Origin: Przewalskia tangutica
Taxonomy: Eukaryota; Streptophyta; Magnoliopsida; Solanales; Solanaceae
Direction: 5' to 3'
Assembly: GCA_029844215.1 (NCBI GenBank)
Contig: CM056720.1
Span: 29,753,711-29,817,710 of the forward strand
DNA: 64,000 nucleotides
Shown here: in pieces, positions 12,388-23,724 of the stretch
Numbering within the stretch: the first letter of the stretch is position 1
How the letters are laid out: each line of letters begins with the position of its first letter
Made by a program: the position numbers and the translations under genes
Notes under the pieces: generated by a model
The model's database searches: none
The model's input: only the letters and a program-made list of their open reading frames with translations
Told to the model about the DNA's origin: nothing

Positions 12388-12735
12388 GAGTATATGTGAG
12401 GGTAAACCCCAAGATGCTATACCACCGCTTTACCACCTTCCAGTAGAGTATATGTGAGGGTAAACCCCAATATGCTATACCACTGTTTACCACCTTCTCC
12501 GGTAGAGTATATGTGAGGTAAACCCCAAGATGCTATACCACCTGTTTACCACCTTCTCGAGGTAGAGTATATGTGAGGGTAAACCCCAAGATGCTATACC
12601 ACTGTTTACCACCTTCTCCGGGTAGAGTATATGTGAGGGTAAACCCCAACGAGGCTATACCACTGCTTTTCCCATCTTCTCCGGGGTAGAGTATAAGTGA
12701 GGGGTAAACCCCCAAGATGCTATACCACCGGTGGG
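12388..12735 (+). repeat. About 60-bp minisatellite, 6 units, C LTR 1
   Basis: Units start GAGTATATGTGAGGG at 12388, 12446, 12505, 12565, 12625 and 12689. Spacing is 58-64, against 62-66 in LTRs 2 and 3, because GGGG, CCCCC and CCAGG are shortened here. It ends just before the GGCAGTGAGGAAAGATTCC boundary. Confidence 0.92.
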
Positions 12736-13402
12736 ACTTGGTGTTCATGTATGCCTATTGGTGTTGTACTATATCATGGATCACGGCAGTGAGGAAAGAT
12801 TCCACGGGCATGATTGATGTTATGGGCGTGAGACCCATGGTTATATTTGAGTAATGACTCGGAGGGCCTGCGTCCCTGACTTGATGTGACTGCTTATGTA
12901 TTATGTACTGTAGGTTGGCTATCATACATGTCTCTGCTTTGTTTAGATCGTTATGATTTTATTACGATTTCATCGCTCACATACTCACATTCTTCGTCTT
13001 GACCTCCTTCGGCTGCGTCACGCCGCAGTTTAGGTACGCTGTTCGGTGATCGGCGGCGTAGGATCCTGCCGGGGTTTTGGATAGCTCCTCTGTTCGGAGT
13101 TTATCTTTTGGTATATATCCTTGATGAGCTTTGTATAGTTTTGGGTACGGCGGGGCCTTGTCCCGTCATAGTTCAGTTTAACTCTTAGAGGTCTGTATTC
13201 ATATGTGGGATTGGACTCATGCACAGTGTAGTATCTGTTGTTTATGTATATATGGCAGCCTTGTCGGCCTTGCCCTTGCACGTACGATTATTAAAAAAAA
13301 AAAAAAAAAAATGAGCTGTTACTAATTTCCGCAATGTACTTAGTTGTTAAGGTAGAAGGGTGCGGGTAGGGCACGATCACGCCCGGTTCGGGTGTGACAG
13401 AG

Positions 13403-13413
13403 TGGTATCGAGC
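13403..13413 (+). promoter_or_regulatory. C primer-binding site, copy 1
   Basis: TGGTATCGAGC, the initiator tRNA-Met site with CAG reduced to CG, four bases after the LTR end. Confidence 0.85.
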
Positions 13414-13456
13414 ATTGATCCTCGGAATGTCTACATCGTGTCTAGTAGAGTCTTGC

Positions 13457-13486
13457 TTATCGGTGTGTTGCGCGCCACACCCATAA
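13457..13486 (+). ncRNA. C leader hairpin with GCGCGC loop, copy 1
   Basis: Outer stem TTAT/ATAA, a C-C mismatch, inner stem GGTGTG/CACACC (all Watson-Crick), loop TTGCGCGC at 13468-13475. It lies between PBS and gag ATG. Compared with P and R, the loop changes at two positions but remains self-complementary. Confidence 0.65.
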
Positions 13487-13597
13487 ATGCGAGGCTACTG
13501 GGGCGTTTAGAGTTAGTTTCTATTCTTCTCACTCGAGATCGTGCCCTAGAGCCGTGTTAGTAAGATAATTCCTCTCCGACGTATTTTTGTGTTACCT

Positions 13598-14171
13598 ATG
13601 TCTCCGGCGAGAGCAACACCGCCTGAAGGGCAAAGGAGTAGCGAGAGCTACTAGTCGACTCGAGAGTTGATAGGGCTCGTGCCTGTGGTATACCTGATGT
13701 TGTTCCACACGCGAAGTTCTTGCGCAGTTTTGAGACCCCAAAGACCAGAGCTGCATTTCTCGATTAGGAGAGGACTTTAGGTCATGAGGGAAGCGATTAT
13801 GTTATTGACCAAGTTAGCGATGCTGTTTCCACAAATGGAGTTGTTCTACCAAAGATGCAGTGTGTACAGAGGAAGAGGCCGGCGGAGATGGCGTAAGAGG
13901 GCTAGGCCGGTTGGTTATCCGGTGAGTTTTGGGCCAGCGCCTCGGTGAGTGAGGTATTCGTCCCACTACCCAAAGACATACCCCGCAGCTCACGGTGGAG
14001 ATTTGACCCACAAGGTATTTAGGAGCCGGTCCAAGCTCCGGTCGAGGTTCTCAGAGGAGCAGAGGACCTTCTCGGTCGAGGCCACCTATTCCTCAGTGTA
14101 TCAGATGTGGTAAGCATCATTCGGGGAAATGCCGTTATGACACAGATGGTTGTTACTATTGTGGTCGTCCG
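13598..14171 (+). pseudogene. gag: C gag 5' part, copy 1
   Basis: The ATG at 13598 opens with MSP and is conserved with copy 2 (23132). The reading frame is broken repeatedly. Recognisable parts are the RKRAR-type basic stretch and the first zinc knuckle (CIRCGKHHSGKC) near 14100-14140. Coding sequence is cut at 14171 by solo LTR D1, within the second knuckle after CGRP. Copy 2 reads better, so some of these breaks are probably sequence errors. Confidence 0.8.
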
Positions 14172-17100
14172 TGTCACGACCCGAACCCGGGCCCGTGACT
14201 GGTGCCTTACCCCGGGCACCCTAGTGATACAACATCAGAGAAAATCAGCGGAAATAAAAAAAAAAAACCTTAAACATGAAATGAGAGACATGATAGATAA
14301 ACAGGCCAACCAAAACAGTTGCCTTCAGTATATATATACATAAAAACCCGAACAGTTATCCTTTTTACAAAACCCTTCCCACAACAAAGGCTGCACTTAA
14401 GATTTTTACAACAACAATGACGGGACAGGGCCCCGCCATACCCCTGAATGTACAAGAGACTACAACTCAGGGAAACCTACCAAAGATAAGCCTCCGAAGG
14501 AACGGAGCTTTCCAACACGCTGAAATGTGATCCTAAGAGCGAGGACCCACGAACGATGTACCTCTACCTGCGGCATGAACGCAGCCCCCCGAAGGAGGTC
14601 AGTACAACAGGTACCAAGTATGTGAATCAGAAAATATCAGAAATGAAATCATAGCGATATATAAAGCAGGAGACATGTATGATAACCAAACTACATTATA
14701 CAACATATAAACAGTCATATTAAGTCAGGGACTCACGCCCTCCAAATCATCACTCGTGCCCGTGGAATTCCTTCCTCACCGCCGGCAGTATATGATATGA
14801 TATCAACACGACAACAATCCAAATGGGAGCATACCCGCGCGCTACGATCGTGGTCGTGATGTCCAAAGGGAAACAATAAGACAAAGATTCCAAATGGAAA
14901 CATACCCGCGCGCTTACGCATCGTCGGTCGATGCCCAAAGGGAAACAATAAAGCGAGATTCCAAATGGATACATACCCGCAGCGCCACGCGTCGTGTCGG
15001 TATGCCCAGGGAAACAATAAAGCAAAGATTCCAAATGGAAACATACCCGTGCGCTACGATCGCGGTCGATGCCCAAAGGGAAACAATAAAGCGGCGTCAA
15101 AATGGAAACATACCCGCGCTACGATCGTGTCGGTATGTCCAAAGCGATTAGCAAAAGTAACACAATCACCGCGAACGTGCGTGGAATTTCTCCGTCACAC
15201 GCAAGACGCCCAAGTAAGTTCTCAACAAGTCAACCAACCCTCCATCGAGAGGCACGGTAGTATAGAAACATAATTCTTGCACAACAATGGCTATCACGAC
15301 AAGCATAGGCAAGTTTCACAACGACAAGCATAGTGGGTTTCACAACAACAAGCATAGGCGGTGTTTCACAACAATAAGCATAGGCGGGTTTCACAACAAC
15401 TCAAAGTACTTTCATTTTATGCCAAGGTCCGGTTTTAACCTAAAGTACTACGACGTTAAATTCCTTTAAGAGATTCATTCTTTTATAAAAGTCACCCGAT
15501 ACGTAGTATAAAATAGAGTGACTTACATCTTTTAAGTAAACCAAAACAACTCCCATACTTTCCTTTTTAAAACCAAATTAAGGCAACACTATGCCTTTCT
15601 TTTCCCTAAAGTTCCAATTTGCCTAATTTCATTTACACAAGTCTCTTTTTAGGAAAGTTTCATAGTTCAATGTCTTAATCTCTTTTAAAACAATTTAGTA
15701 ACATATGCCATAAAGTAGTAGGTTATTCTTGTTCATAATCAACCTTATTAAGCAGCCATGATCTAGAAAATGTAATATCATTTTGTCTCATCTTAGCTTC
15801 TATGCAGATGGAGGTTTCTACTGGTTTTAAATTATTCAATACATTTTCATTTATTAACGCTGCAGTGGTTTGTCGATACACATTCTGATTTCCGAAATAA
15901 GTAAAACATTATTCCTTTCAAAAACCAAGTACTCATTACTCACGAATGAGGTTTCACACATCTTACAACATTCAAATCAATTCAATTAAGTTAAGTCTCT
16001 TATCTTATAAGATCAAGTCTCTTAACTTCTAAGATCAAATAACCATTCTTTTTATCTCATTTAGACGTTATACCTAACTTCCCATAAAGCTAGTATAACT
16101 CTTAAGTTCTCTAAACCAAGTATTACTCTTCTTTCAAAAAGGGTTTCTTAATGAAAGACTTCAAGTTCTTTATTATCACACATCAAGTCAGTTATAAGTC
16201 AAATCAGTTACCTTTTAACAATCACAAAGCTTTTTCTTATCTACATAAAGCTGTTATAACCAACTTCCCATAAAGCCGTTATAACCCTTTATGTTTTAAA
16301 TCAATCAAATACTTTTAACACATATCGCCTACCGCATAACATAGTTATACACATATCATGCTAGAAAGATAGGAAGAGGTTCACATACCTCGCGACGAGT
16401 ACCGACTAATAGCAAAACGCTCCAAGTACTTCAAACCGTCGGCTACTCCTTAAGCCACGTAGATCGCACCACACGTAGTACTTCAACCTATAAGGCCACA
16501 AGGCGCTTATTAACATCTAGATCTCATCGTTCCATATTCTACGTAAAATTGGCAAGACTCTCCCGCAACAGTAAATCTCCTCCTCTATCGAGGCCGCTAC
16601 CAAGCCAACCAGTGGGGTTTGCGCCTAACCGGACGCGTGTACAATTCTACTCACGCAATACTACACAAGCTCATTGTAATACACCCCATGTAATTACGAT
16701 TCACTTCTTAAAATTCAGGCTTAAGTCGCAAGACATTGCCGTAAGTATTATTCAGGCTTAAGTCAAAAGACATTGCCGATAACTACGTTCAGTTCTATAT
16801 ATAGTATACTTCAACTATATATTCCTACAATATGTAATTTCCAATTACAATAAGGTCAAGATAATTACCTCGCTAAGCCCAGAATTATCGGAGTTTACCT
16901 GTCGATCCGGGTCCACGTTTAGCTCCAACTCCGTGCGCTCCCACCCGCTCCAAACCACCCTTAGAAGTTCTAACCAACTTCTACTTAATACTCCAACTAA
17001 CTATGGAGATTTTCCTTGAGGTTTCGGTTTTGTGGTCAAGGGAAGTATAATAGTATTTACGGCTTCTCAGATAAGTATAACCTTAGAATACTACAAGGTA

Positions 17101-17755
17101 TACGGCTAAGGTAATTTGGGCATTATAACAATACTTGGAGAGTATTTCTACACCACAAAGGGGTATTATACTGAGCAACTAGGCTAGGGGGTGTACACCC
17201 TCTACTACCCCACTAGTGGGGTACTCCTACCAAGAGGGGAGAGGGGCTCTCGCTACAAGGCCTCACAAAGGGGGAGGACGAGAACCATAAGGAAGGGAGG
17301 AGGAAAGCTTTCAAGACTTAGAGATTTTTAGGATGAAGAAGTCTTCAAACTTAGGGTATTTATAGGTCAAGCCAAGGCCAACCAATGGCCAAGATTATGC
17401 CAAGTGCATATCAAGTGTAGGGTCAAGATCAGGCCAAGTGCACCTTATCCATCTACCATAAAATATCCTACCAACTACTTGACAAACCCACCCAAGTCGC
17501 CCACTTTCCCGCCACTAATGAGAGGGTGCCAAGTGGCGCCTCTTGTTGGTCCAAAATGTTTCGTCTCTCGGAAAAATCCGCAAAAATTAGAAATGACATA
17601 GCCGAATTTTCCTACGAAAGCCGTGGAAAACGTTTAAAAACGACTCTAAACGGGTGTTGTGAACAAAATAATTTTCGCCAAGCCACTTTGCCTACTCAAG
17701 GCTTTAAACTTTTATACGCACGCCTTCACGTACATACTGGAAATACGGTATAACG
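14172..17755 (-). mobile_element. D1: solo LTR in C gag
   Basis: Plus-strand ends are TGTCACGACCC and GGTATAAC. The target duplication GTCCG is at 14167-14171; the right copy is blurred (GATCCG) but intact in the duplicate D2. No internal region is present, so it is a solo LTR made by LTR recombination. It carries a TATA box at complement 17357-17364. Confidence 0.9.
14819..15150 (-). repeat. About 70-bp minisatellite in D1, 5 units
   Basis: Units start CCAAATGG at 14819, 14890, 14961, 15031 and about 15097, and contain ACATACCCGCGCGCTACGAT and AAAGGGAAACAATAA. Long minus-strand frames across it are repeat artefacts. Confidence 0.9.
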
Positions 17756-17990
17756 ATCCGCCACAAGAAGTGGGAATGCCCGGTTAGAAGGAGCGCCGGT
17801 AGGGTGGCTCAGCCTTTGAGGTCGGTAGTTGGTTCCCTTCCTACGCACTGCGGCCCCGAGCGGTGTTGGATGTCGACCATCGTGGTAGAGGTCGAGGAGT
17901 TTATAGTTCGCGGTCCTTGAACCGCATAGATGGCGTGACTCTTGGGACGGGATCGGGAGGCGACATCGCGTAGAGTACGGTATATTTCGA
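17756..17990 (+). pseudogene. gag: C gag 3' part, copy 1
   Basis: Resumes the second zinc knuckle (GHKKWECP) after D1, then a Gly/Arg-rich tail and a segment like the NRIY...RQDQEA region that precedes protease in Y. No protease or pol follows. Copy 2 (27301-27555) is less damaged. Confidence 0.75.
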
Positions 17991-18884
17991 TTCTTTTGAA
18001 TCATACGTGTTTTGATAGATTCAGATTTTGCCCTAGCATATATGTTTTCCTTGTGTTGCTAGCAGTTATAAGTGATAGTTCCCCAGAGGTAGGAATACTT
18101 TGATTACTAAGGTGTGGAGTTAAGAATGTTGACAAGAATGGTAAGTGAACTGAGACTATAGTTGTGTAGAGTTCACACGTAGTAATTGCCCCCTGACAGT
18201 GTAAGACCAATAGGGAAGATTGTACGGTAGAAATACTTCGACCTATGTGACGAACCTCTAGTAATTAGGGGATAGGGTAAGAAGTACCTTGAGATAAGAG
18301 AGAGATTTATTTCAGGCTAAGAACAAGAAGTTAAGTGTGACGATGAGTCGGGTTATAGACTCATTTCGGGTCAACCGATAGTATGGAATCGGGTGAATGT
18401 CAGATAGAAATGGTCCATTATGTGATAGGGTCCCGAGGATGCCGTGCCCAGTTGAGTTAATCGTTATACGAGTTCGTGGATGCGTTCCACCGGAACTAGG
18501 TCGTAAGGACCGAGAAGAGCCTTAACGGGAGTGTAAGTAACAATATGGCCAAGTTTGGATAGTAACTCCAAGGATTGAAGAATAGAAGCAAAATTTGAGA
18601 TTTTGTACGTGTACTATATGAGTTTGAAAGTACGAGAAAGTATGACAAGTAAGGAAAGAAAGGAACCTCTAAGGATCCCGTGTTTTGGGAAGACTGTAAC
18701 CTTCGAGTTTTGTGAGAAGGGGGTCGCGGACGGAAGGTCCATTGATATGTTTACGTATGTTATGTGGTGGCCATGTGTGGCATCGTTGGTCTTGAGCATT
18801 TGATTGATAGGCATAGTATAGAGATTGTGCCGGAGTTTGTATAGCGTGACAACCGACTAAGAACATTCGGGGACGAATGTTTCT
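17991..18884 (+). other. C 3' untranslated internal region, copy 1
   Basis: About 0.9 kb with no recognisable coding content, standing in place of pol. It is nearly identical to 27556-28433. I see no second gene or captured host exon. Confidence 0.6.
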
Positions 18885-18897
18885 AAGGGGGGAAGAA
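18862..18897 (+). promoter_or_regulatory. C hairpin and polypurine tract before LTR 2
   Basis: AACATTCG (18862-18869), loop GGGA, CGAATGTT (18874-18881), then polypurine tract AAGGGGGGAAGAA (18885-18897) abutting the LTR. The tract primes plus-strand synthesis; the stem is conserved in every family here. Confidence 0.85.
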
Positions 18898-21800
18898 TGT
18901 TACACCCCGTAAGTCCAGGACATGTAAAAGAGAATGTACGAAAGGAAACAAGACTTGGGAATTGGTGCGAAAGGAAGAATTGTTTTTCCGACGGAAAATG
19001 TTCCGAACGTCGGAAAGGAAAAATGTTCGTTGTTGAGAATTGGATTCTCAAAATACATTATTTGAAGAGTATGAGACTTAATAATATTATGGAAATTTAT
19101 TTTTACGGATTTGGTCACGTGGGGCCCACCCGAGGAGTTTTACATTTTTGTGGGACCCACGAGGGTTACGAAATTTTATGGACGAATGAGAGGGCGACAC
19201 GTGGCACTCCTTCCACAAGGCTTGGACGAATTTTTGCAAGGCTAAAGTGGTCATTTGACCTAAGTAGATGATAAGTCTTCAAGCTTGATATTGACAAGTC
19301 AACTTGTCCACCTAAGCTTAATCCATGTGAAACTCATCCTAGACACACATTTGTGATAATACAAGCCATCCAATGTTTTATATAAGCTCACTACTAGTGC
19401 AAGACTAAGTTTCCAACACTTAGAAAAATCACAAACATTTCTTGTTCTTAAGTTAGCTCGGGTTAGCCACTTTCCCCACAAGAAAAATTTTAGTTTGTGA
19501 CCCTTTGTTCACAAGACTTAAACCCAAGGTTCATAAGGGTATTTTAAGGTTATCTCAATAGAAAGATTTCGGGAAAAACGCATTTTCACGTTAGTCGCAA
19601 GGCGGAAACTATGGGAGTTCTTCAACTTTGAAGTTGGAACTTGAAGATGGGTTCTTCATAGGCCTCTGGGAGTGCTTGGAGCGGATTGGAACCTAAGGAA
19701 AGGAGCTAAGATTTTGCTAAGGCGCGACTTTGAATCTTGGAAATTTTAAGGGCTTTGAAAGGTATAAATTTGGTCGTTTTAGTAGTTAAGGCTTACTTAT
19801 TGTTGTAGCTATGGATATTAGCAAGCATGAGTGGTATATTATGAAGTTTGTTTATTATATTGGCTATTGGAACCCTAATCCGAAAACTAGCATGTTAGCC
19901 TTAAGACTACAATTCAAGTTGATTATTCGTTTAAGTTGTCGCATGTTGTATAAAGAAGGAAATTGTAGTTATTGAAGTTGTTTGTAACTATATAACATGT
20001 TAGACCTTAGAACTTGGAATTGGAAAAGGATTGGAAAAGACTTTGAATTGTTAGTATGTTGGCCGAGAATGGCTAGTGAAGTTTGAACTACTTTGTATAT
20101 AATTGTGGGGCGGAATTTTACACGTAGTGTAAGGCGTGTAATCCCCTTTGTTTGATTGTTGTTTGGGGCCTTAAATGTGGCGTGTTGGTTATTGTATTCG
20201 ACCTTGAAAAAGGTGGCAAAGTGAGTAGAAACAAAGGAAGTACTGCCCGATTTTCCGTAGGATTAGAGACCAAATACTTAGTATTTTTCTACGTAGAGAC
20301 TAGAAGTTGATAGTCTTGTTGTGACCATTATAGGTTGACACTTCCACATACGGCGTATTCGGCTTAGCTTGTGGAATTAGCCGAAAAGGTATGTGAACTA
20401 TCTCCTCTTCTAGCATGATTCCTTAAGATAAAGAAAGTATGTTCTACTCCCTAAATGATCCATTCCTTGGTTGTATTTGGATTGCCTAAAGTAGAATTTG
20501 TTCTATGTGCTTCCTTGATTGTACTTTGATGTTTAAATTGTAAGTCGTATAATCCATTTCCTTAGTGAAGTTTGGATTCTTAAAAGTGAAAGTATTTTAC
20601 TTAAAGTACATATAGTCTTGAAAAGGAAGTGGTTTCTAAACCTTTTGGCTAGTGCCTTAGTTCCAAAACCTAAAGGTCATTAAAATGACTTTAGGGGAGT
20701 CAAGGGAGTGATTTACTTAATTGTTTAAAAGAGGAGAAATGACATGATTTAAGAGAAGAAACTTGTTTTCTATATATTAAGAGACTTGAAGTGTTTTGAA
20801 AGTTAAGGGACTTAAAGAGTTTTAAAGTATGTGATACTTGTTCCGTTTTAAACGTATAAGTCCTCGGATAGGAAATTGTATTTGGCTAAGGTATAAAGTG
20901 AATATAACGACTTTATGGGAAGTTGGTTATATTTGCTTTATGGAAAGATAAATGACTCGATTTTAATGAAAAGGCAACTTGATTTTAAGGCATCAATTGC
21001 CTAAGGTTTAGTAATAAAATAAGTTACTTGGTTTCTAAAGGTTAAGAGACTAAGTGTATTTTTTAAAAGTTAAGAAAATCGATTTGAAAGTATTTAATAC
21101 TTGGATTTTAATAAGTATAAGTCTCTTGGTTATAAAAGGAATGGATATGTCTAAAACTAAAAGGGTTATAACGGCTTTATGGGAAGTCGGTTATAACGGC
21201 TTTATGGAAAGTTTAAAAAGTTGTCTATTTTGATTAATCGGCATAAGTTGCCTAGATTGTGAAATAAAATTGGAGTTACTTGATTTCAAGTGTTGAAATA
21301 AGCTTTCTAAAAATGTAGTAACTTACTTTGAAAAATAGACACGCCTTGATACTACGGGTGTTAGTATCTTGGGATTTTACACAAAAAGGAGTCTCTTGAA
21401 AAGATTAGTACTTTGGCTTGATAAATTGAGAATTTGTCTAAGTGTGCCTTGATTAGTACTTTGGCTTGATAAATTGAGAATTTGTCTAAGTGTGCCTTGA
21501 TTAGTACTTTGGCTTGTTAAATGAGAATAATCCTATTGGTGCCTTGATTAGTACTTTGGTTGTTAATTGAGAATTATTCTAAGTGTGCCTTGATAAGTAC
21601 TTTGGCTTGATAATTGAGAATTATTCCATGTGTGCCTTGATTAGTACTTTGGCTTGATTAATTGGGAATTGCCTATGTGTGCCGGTGATAGCCTTTGAGT
21701 GCAAGTACTATGTTTTATTACGTTGTCGCGACTCGGTTGGAGAATTGGTACCGTCAGTTGTAAGTTCTTGGGACGCACCGGTGATGTGGGATTCCACGTA

Positions 21801-22931
21801 TGCTTCCGTTATTGGTAGTACTTGGGTTAAATTCGGATTCTTTTATAAAAGACATGGTAGTGCTTATGTCTTGTTTGTGATCGATCGAGATAGGTAAGAG
21901 TATATGTGAGGGGTAAACCCCCAAGATGCTATACCACCTGTTTTACCACCTTCTCCATGGTAGAGTATATGTGAGGGGTAAACCCCCAAGATGCTATACC
22001 ACCTGTTTTACCACCTTCTCCAGGGTAGAGTATATGTGAGGGGTAAACCCCCAAGATGCTATACCACATGTTTTACCACCTTCTCCAGGGTAGAGTATAT
22101 GTGAGGGGTAAACCCCCAAGATGCTATACCACCGCTTTACCACCTTCTCCGAGGTAGAGTATATGTGAGGGTAAACCCCAAGATGCTATACCACCGCTTT
22201 ACCACCTTCTCCGTGGTAAGAGTATAAGTGAGGTAAACCCCAAGATGCTATACCACCGGTGGGACTTGGTGTTCATGTATGCCTATTGGTGTTGTACTAT
22301 ATCATGGATCGGCGGTGAGGAAAGATTCCACTGCATGATTGATGTTATGGGAGTGAGACCCATGGTTATATTTGAGGTCGGAGTAGGTGGGCCTGAGTCC
22401 GTGACTTGATGTGACTGGTTATGAATTTTGTCCTGTAGGTTGGCTAACTTACATGTCTCCTGCTTTGTTTAGATCGTTATGATTTTATTACAAGCATTTC
22501 ATCGCTCACATACTCGGACATTCTTCAGATCGACCTCCTCGGGCCGCGTCACGCCGCAGTTTAGGTACGCTGTTCGGTGATCGGGCGTAGGATCCGCTCG
22601 GGGTTTTGGATAGCTCCTCTCGTGAGTTTATCTTTTGGTATATATCCTTCAAGATGTGCTTTGTACAGTTTTGGGTACGGCGGGGCCTTGTCCCGTCATA
22701 GTTCAGTTTAACTCTTAGAGGTCTGTATTCATATGTGGGATTGGACTCATGCACAGTGTAGTATCTGTTGTTTATGTATATATGGCAGCCTTGTCGGCCT
22801 TGCCCTTGCACGTACGATTATTAAAAAAAAAAAAAAAAAAGAGCTGTTACTAATTTCCGCAATGTACTTAGTTGTTAAGGTAGAAGGGTGCCCAGGTAGG
22901 GCACCACCACGCCCGGGTTCGGGGTGTGGCA
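18898..22931 (+). mobile_element. C LTR 2 (middle)
   Basis: About 4.03 kb, TGTTACACC... to GGTGTGGCA. It serves as 3' LTR of the first unit and 5' LTR of the second. It carries the same G-box, TATA, 47-bp array (21402-21675), minisatellite and A-tract as LTR 1. The stretch around 22306-22640 shows many CAG/CTG losses against LTR 3. Confidence 0.92.
21898..22260 (+). repeat. About 65-bp minisatellite, 6 units, C LTR 2
   Basis: Unit starts at 21898, 21963, 22028, 22093, 22157 and 22220. Confidence 0.92.
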
Positions 22932-22932
22932 G

Positions 22933-22943
22933 TAGTATCGAGC
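22933..22943 (+). promoter_or_regulatory. C primer-binding site, copy 2
   Basis: TAGTATCGAGC directly after LTR 2, a degraded TGGTATCAGAGC. Confidence 0.75.
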
Positions 22944-22987
22944 GATCATCCTGAATGTCTACTGCATCGTGTCTAGTAGAGTCTTGC

Positions 22988-23017
22988 TTATCGGTGTGTT
23001 GCGCGCCACACCCATAA
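22988..23017 (+). ncRNA. C leader hairpin with GCGCGC loop, copy 2
   Basis: Identical to copy 1: TTAT/ATAA outer stem, GGTGTG/CACACC inner stem, loop palindrome at 23001-23006. Confidence 0.65.
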
Positions 23018-23131
23018 ACAGGAGGCTACAGGACATTTAGGAGTTGGTTTCTATTCTTCTCACTCTGAGATCGTGCCCTAGAGCCGTGTTAGTAAGATAA
23101 TTCCTCTCTGACGTATTTTTGTGTTACAGCT

Positions 23132-23724
23132 ATGTCTCCAAGGAGGGCAACAGCCGCCCAGAAGGGCAAAGGAGTAGCAGGAGCTACTAGTCAGACTCAG
23201 AGAGTTGATAGGGCTCGTGCCCAGGGTATACCGGATGTTGTTCCACACATGAAGTTCTTCTCACACAGTTTTGAGACCCAGCACGAGCTGCAGTTTCTCA
23301 GTTAGGAGAGGACTTTAGGGTCATGAGGGAAGCAGTTATGTTATTGACCAAGTTAGCGATGCTCGATTTCCACAATGGAGTTGTTCGCCAAGACAGACAG
23401 TGTACAGAGGAAGAGGGCCAGCGAGATCAGCGTAAGAGGGCTAGACCGGTTGGTTATCCCGGTGAGTTTTTGGACGAGCTGCCTCAGCAGCGAGTGAGGT
23501 ATTCGTCCCAGCCTACCCAGTACATACCCCCGCAGCTCACAGGTGGGAGATTTGACCCCACAAGGTATTTAGGAGCCGGTCCAAGCTCCCGGGGTCGAGG
23601 TTCTCAGAGGAGAAGAGGACCTTCTCGGTCGAGGCCACCTATTCCTCAGTGTATCAGATGTGGTAAGCATCATTCGGGGAAATGCCGTTATGACACAGAT
23701 GGTTGTTACTATTGTGGTCGTCCG
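23132..23724 (+). pseudogene. gag: C gag 5' part, copy 2
   Basis: The ATG at 23132 gives 57 codons (MSPRRATAAQKGKG start) before TAG at 23303-23305. Coding continues in another frame from about 23323 (start MREAVMLLTKLA) with a Gln-rich linker, an Arg-rich basic region and two zinc knuckles (CIRCGKHHSGKC and CYYCGRP). The second is interrupted at 23724 by D2. Apparent coding beyond 23724 is read-through into D2 and is not gag. Confidence 0.85.

Larger units (their letters stand above)
9398..13399 (+). mobile_element. C LTR 1
   Basis: Starts TGTTACACCCCGTAAGTCC and ends GGTGTGACA, 4.0 kb. It contains a G-box, a TATA box, two tandem arrays, a poly(A) run (13293-13311) and a terminal hairpin. 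It lacks about 16 bases after the CACGTG at 9616-9621 that LTRs 2 and 3 have, removing one GGCCCAC motif. It shows many one-base shortenings of G/C runs relative to LTR 3. Confidence 0.92.

Noticed and set aside
13293..13311. Processed-pseudogene poly(A) tail
   Set aside because: The A-run is present at the same place in all three C LTRs and is internal to the LTR, not at an insertion end.
14733..15151. Open frames of about 100 codons over the D1 and D2 arrays
   Set aside because: Repeat-derived reading of a 70-bp minisatellite; frame lengths follow unit number and codon content is repeat content.
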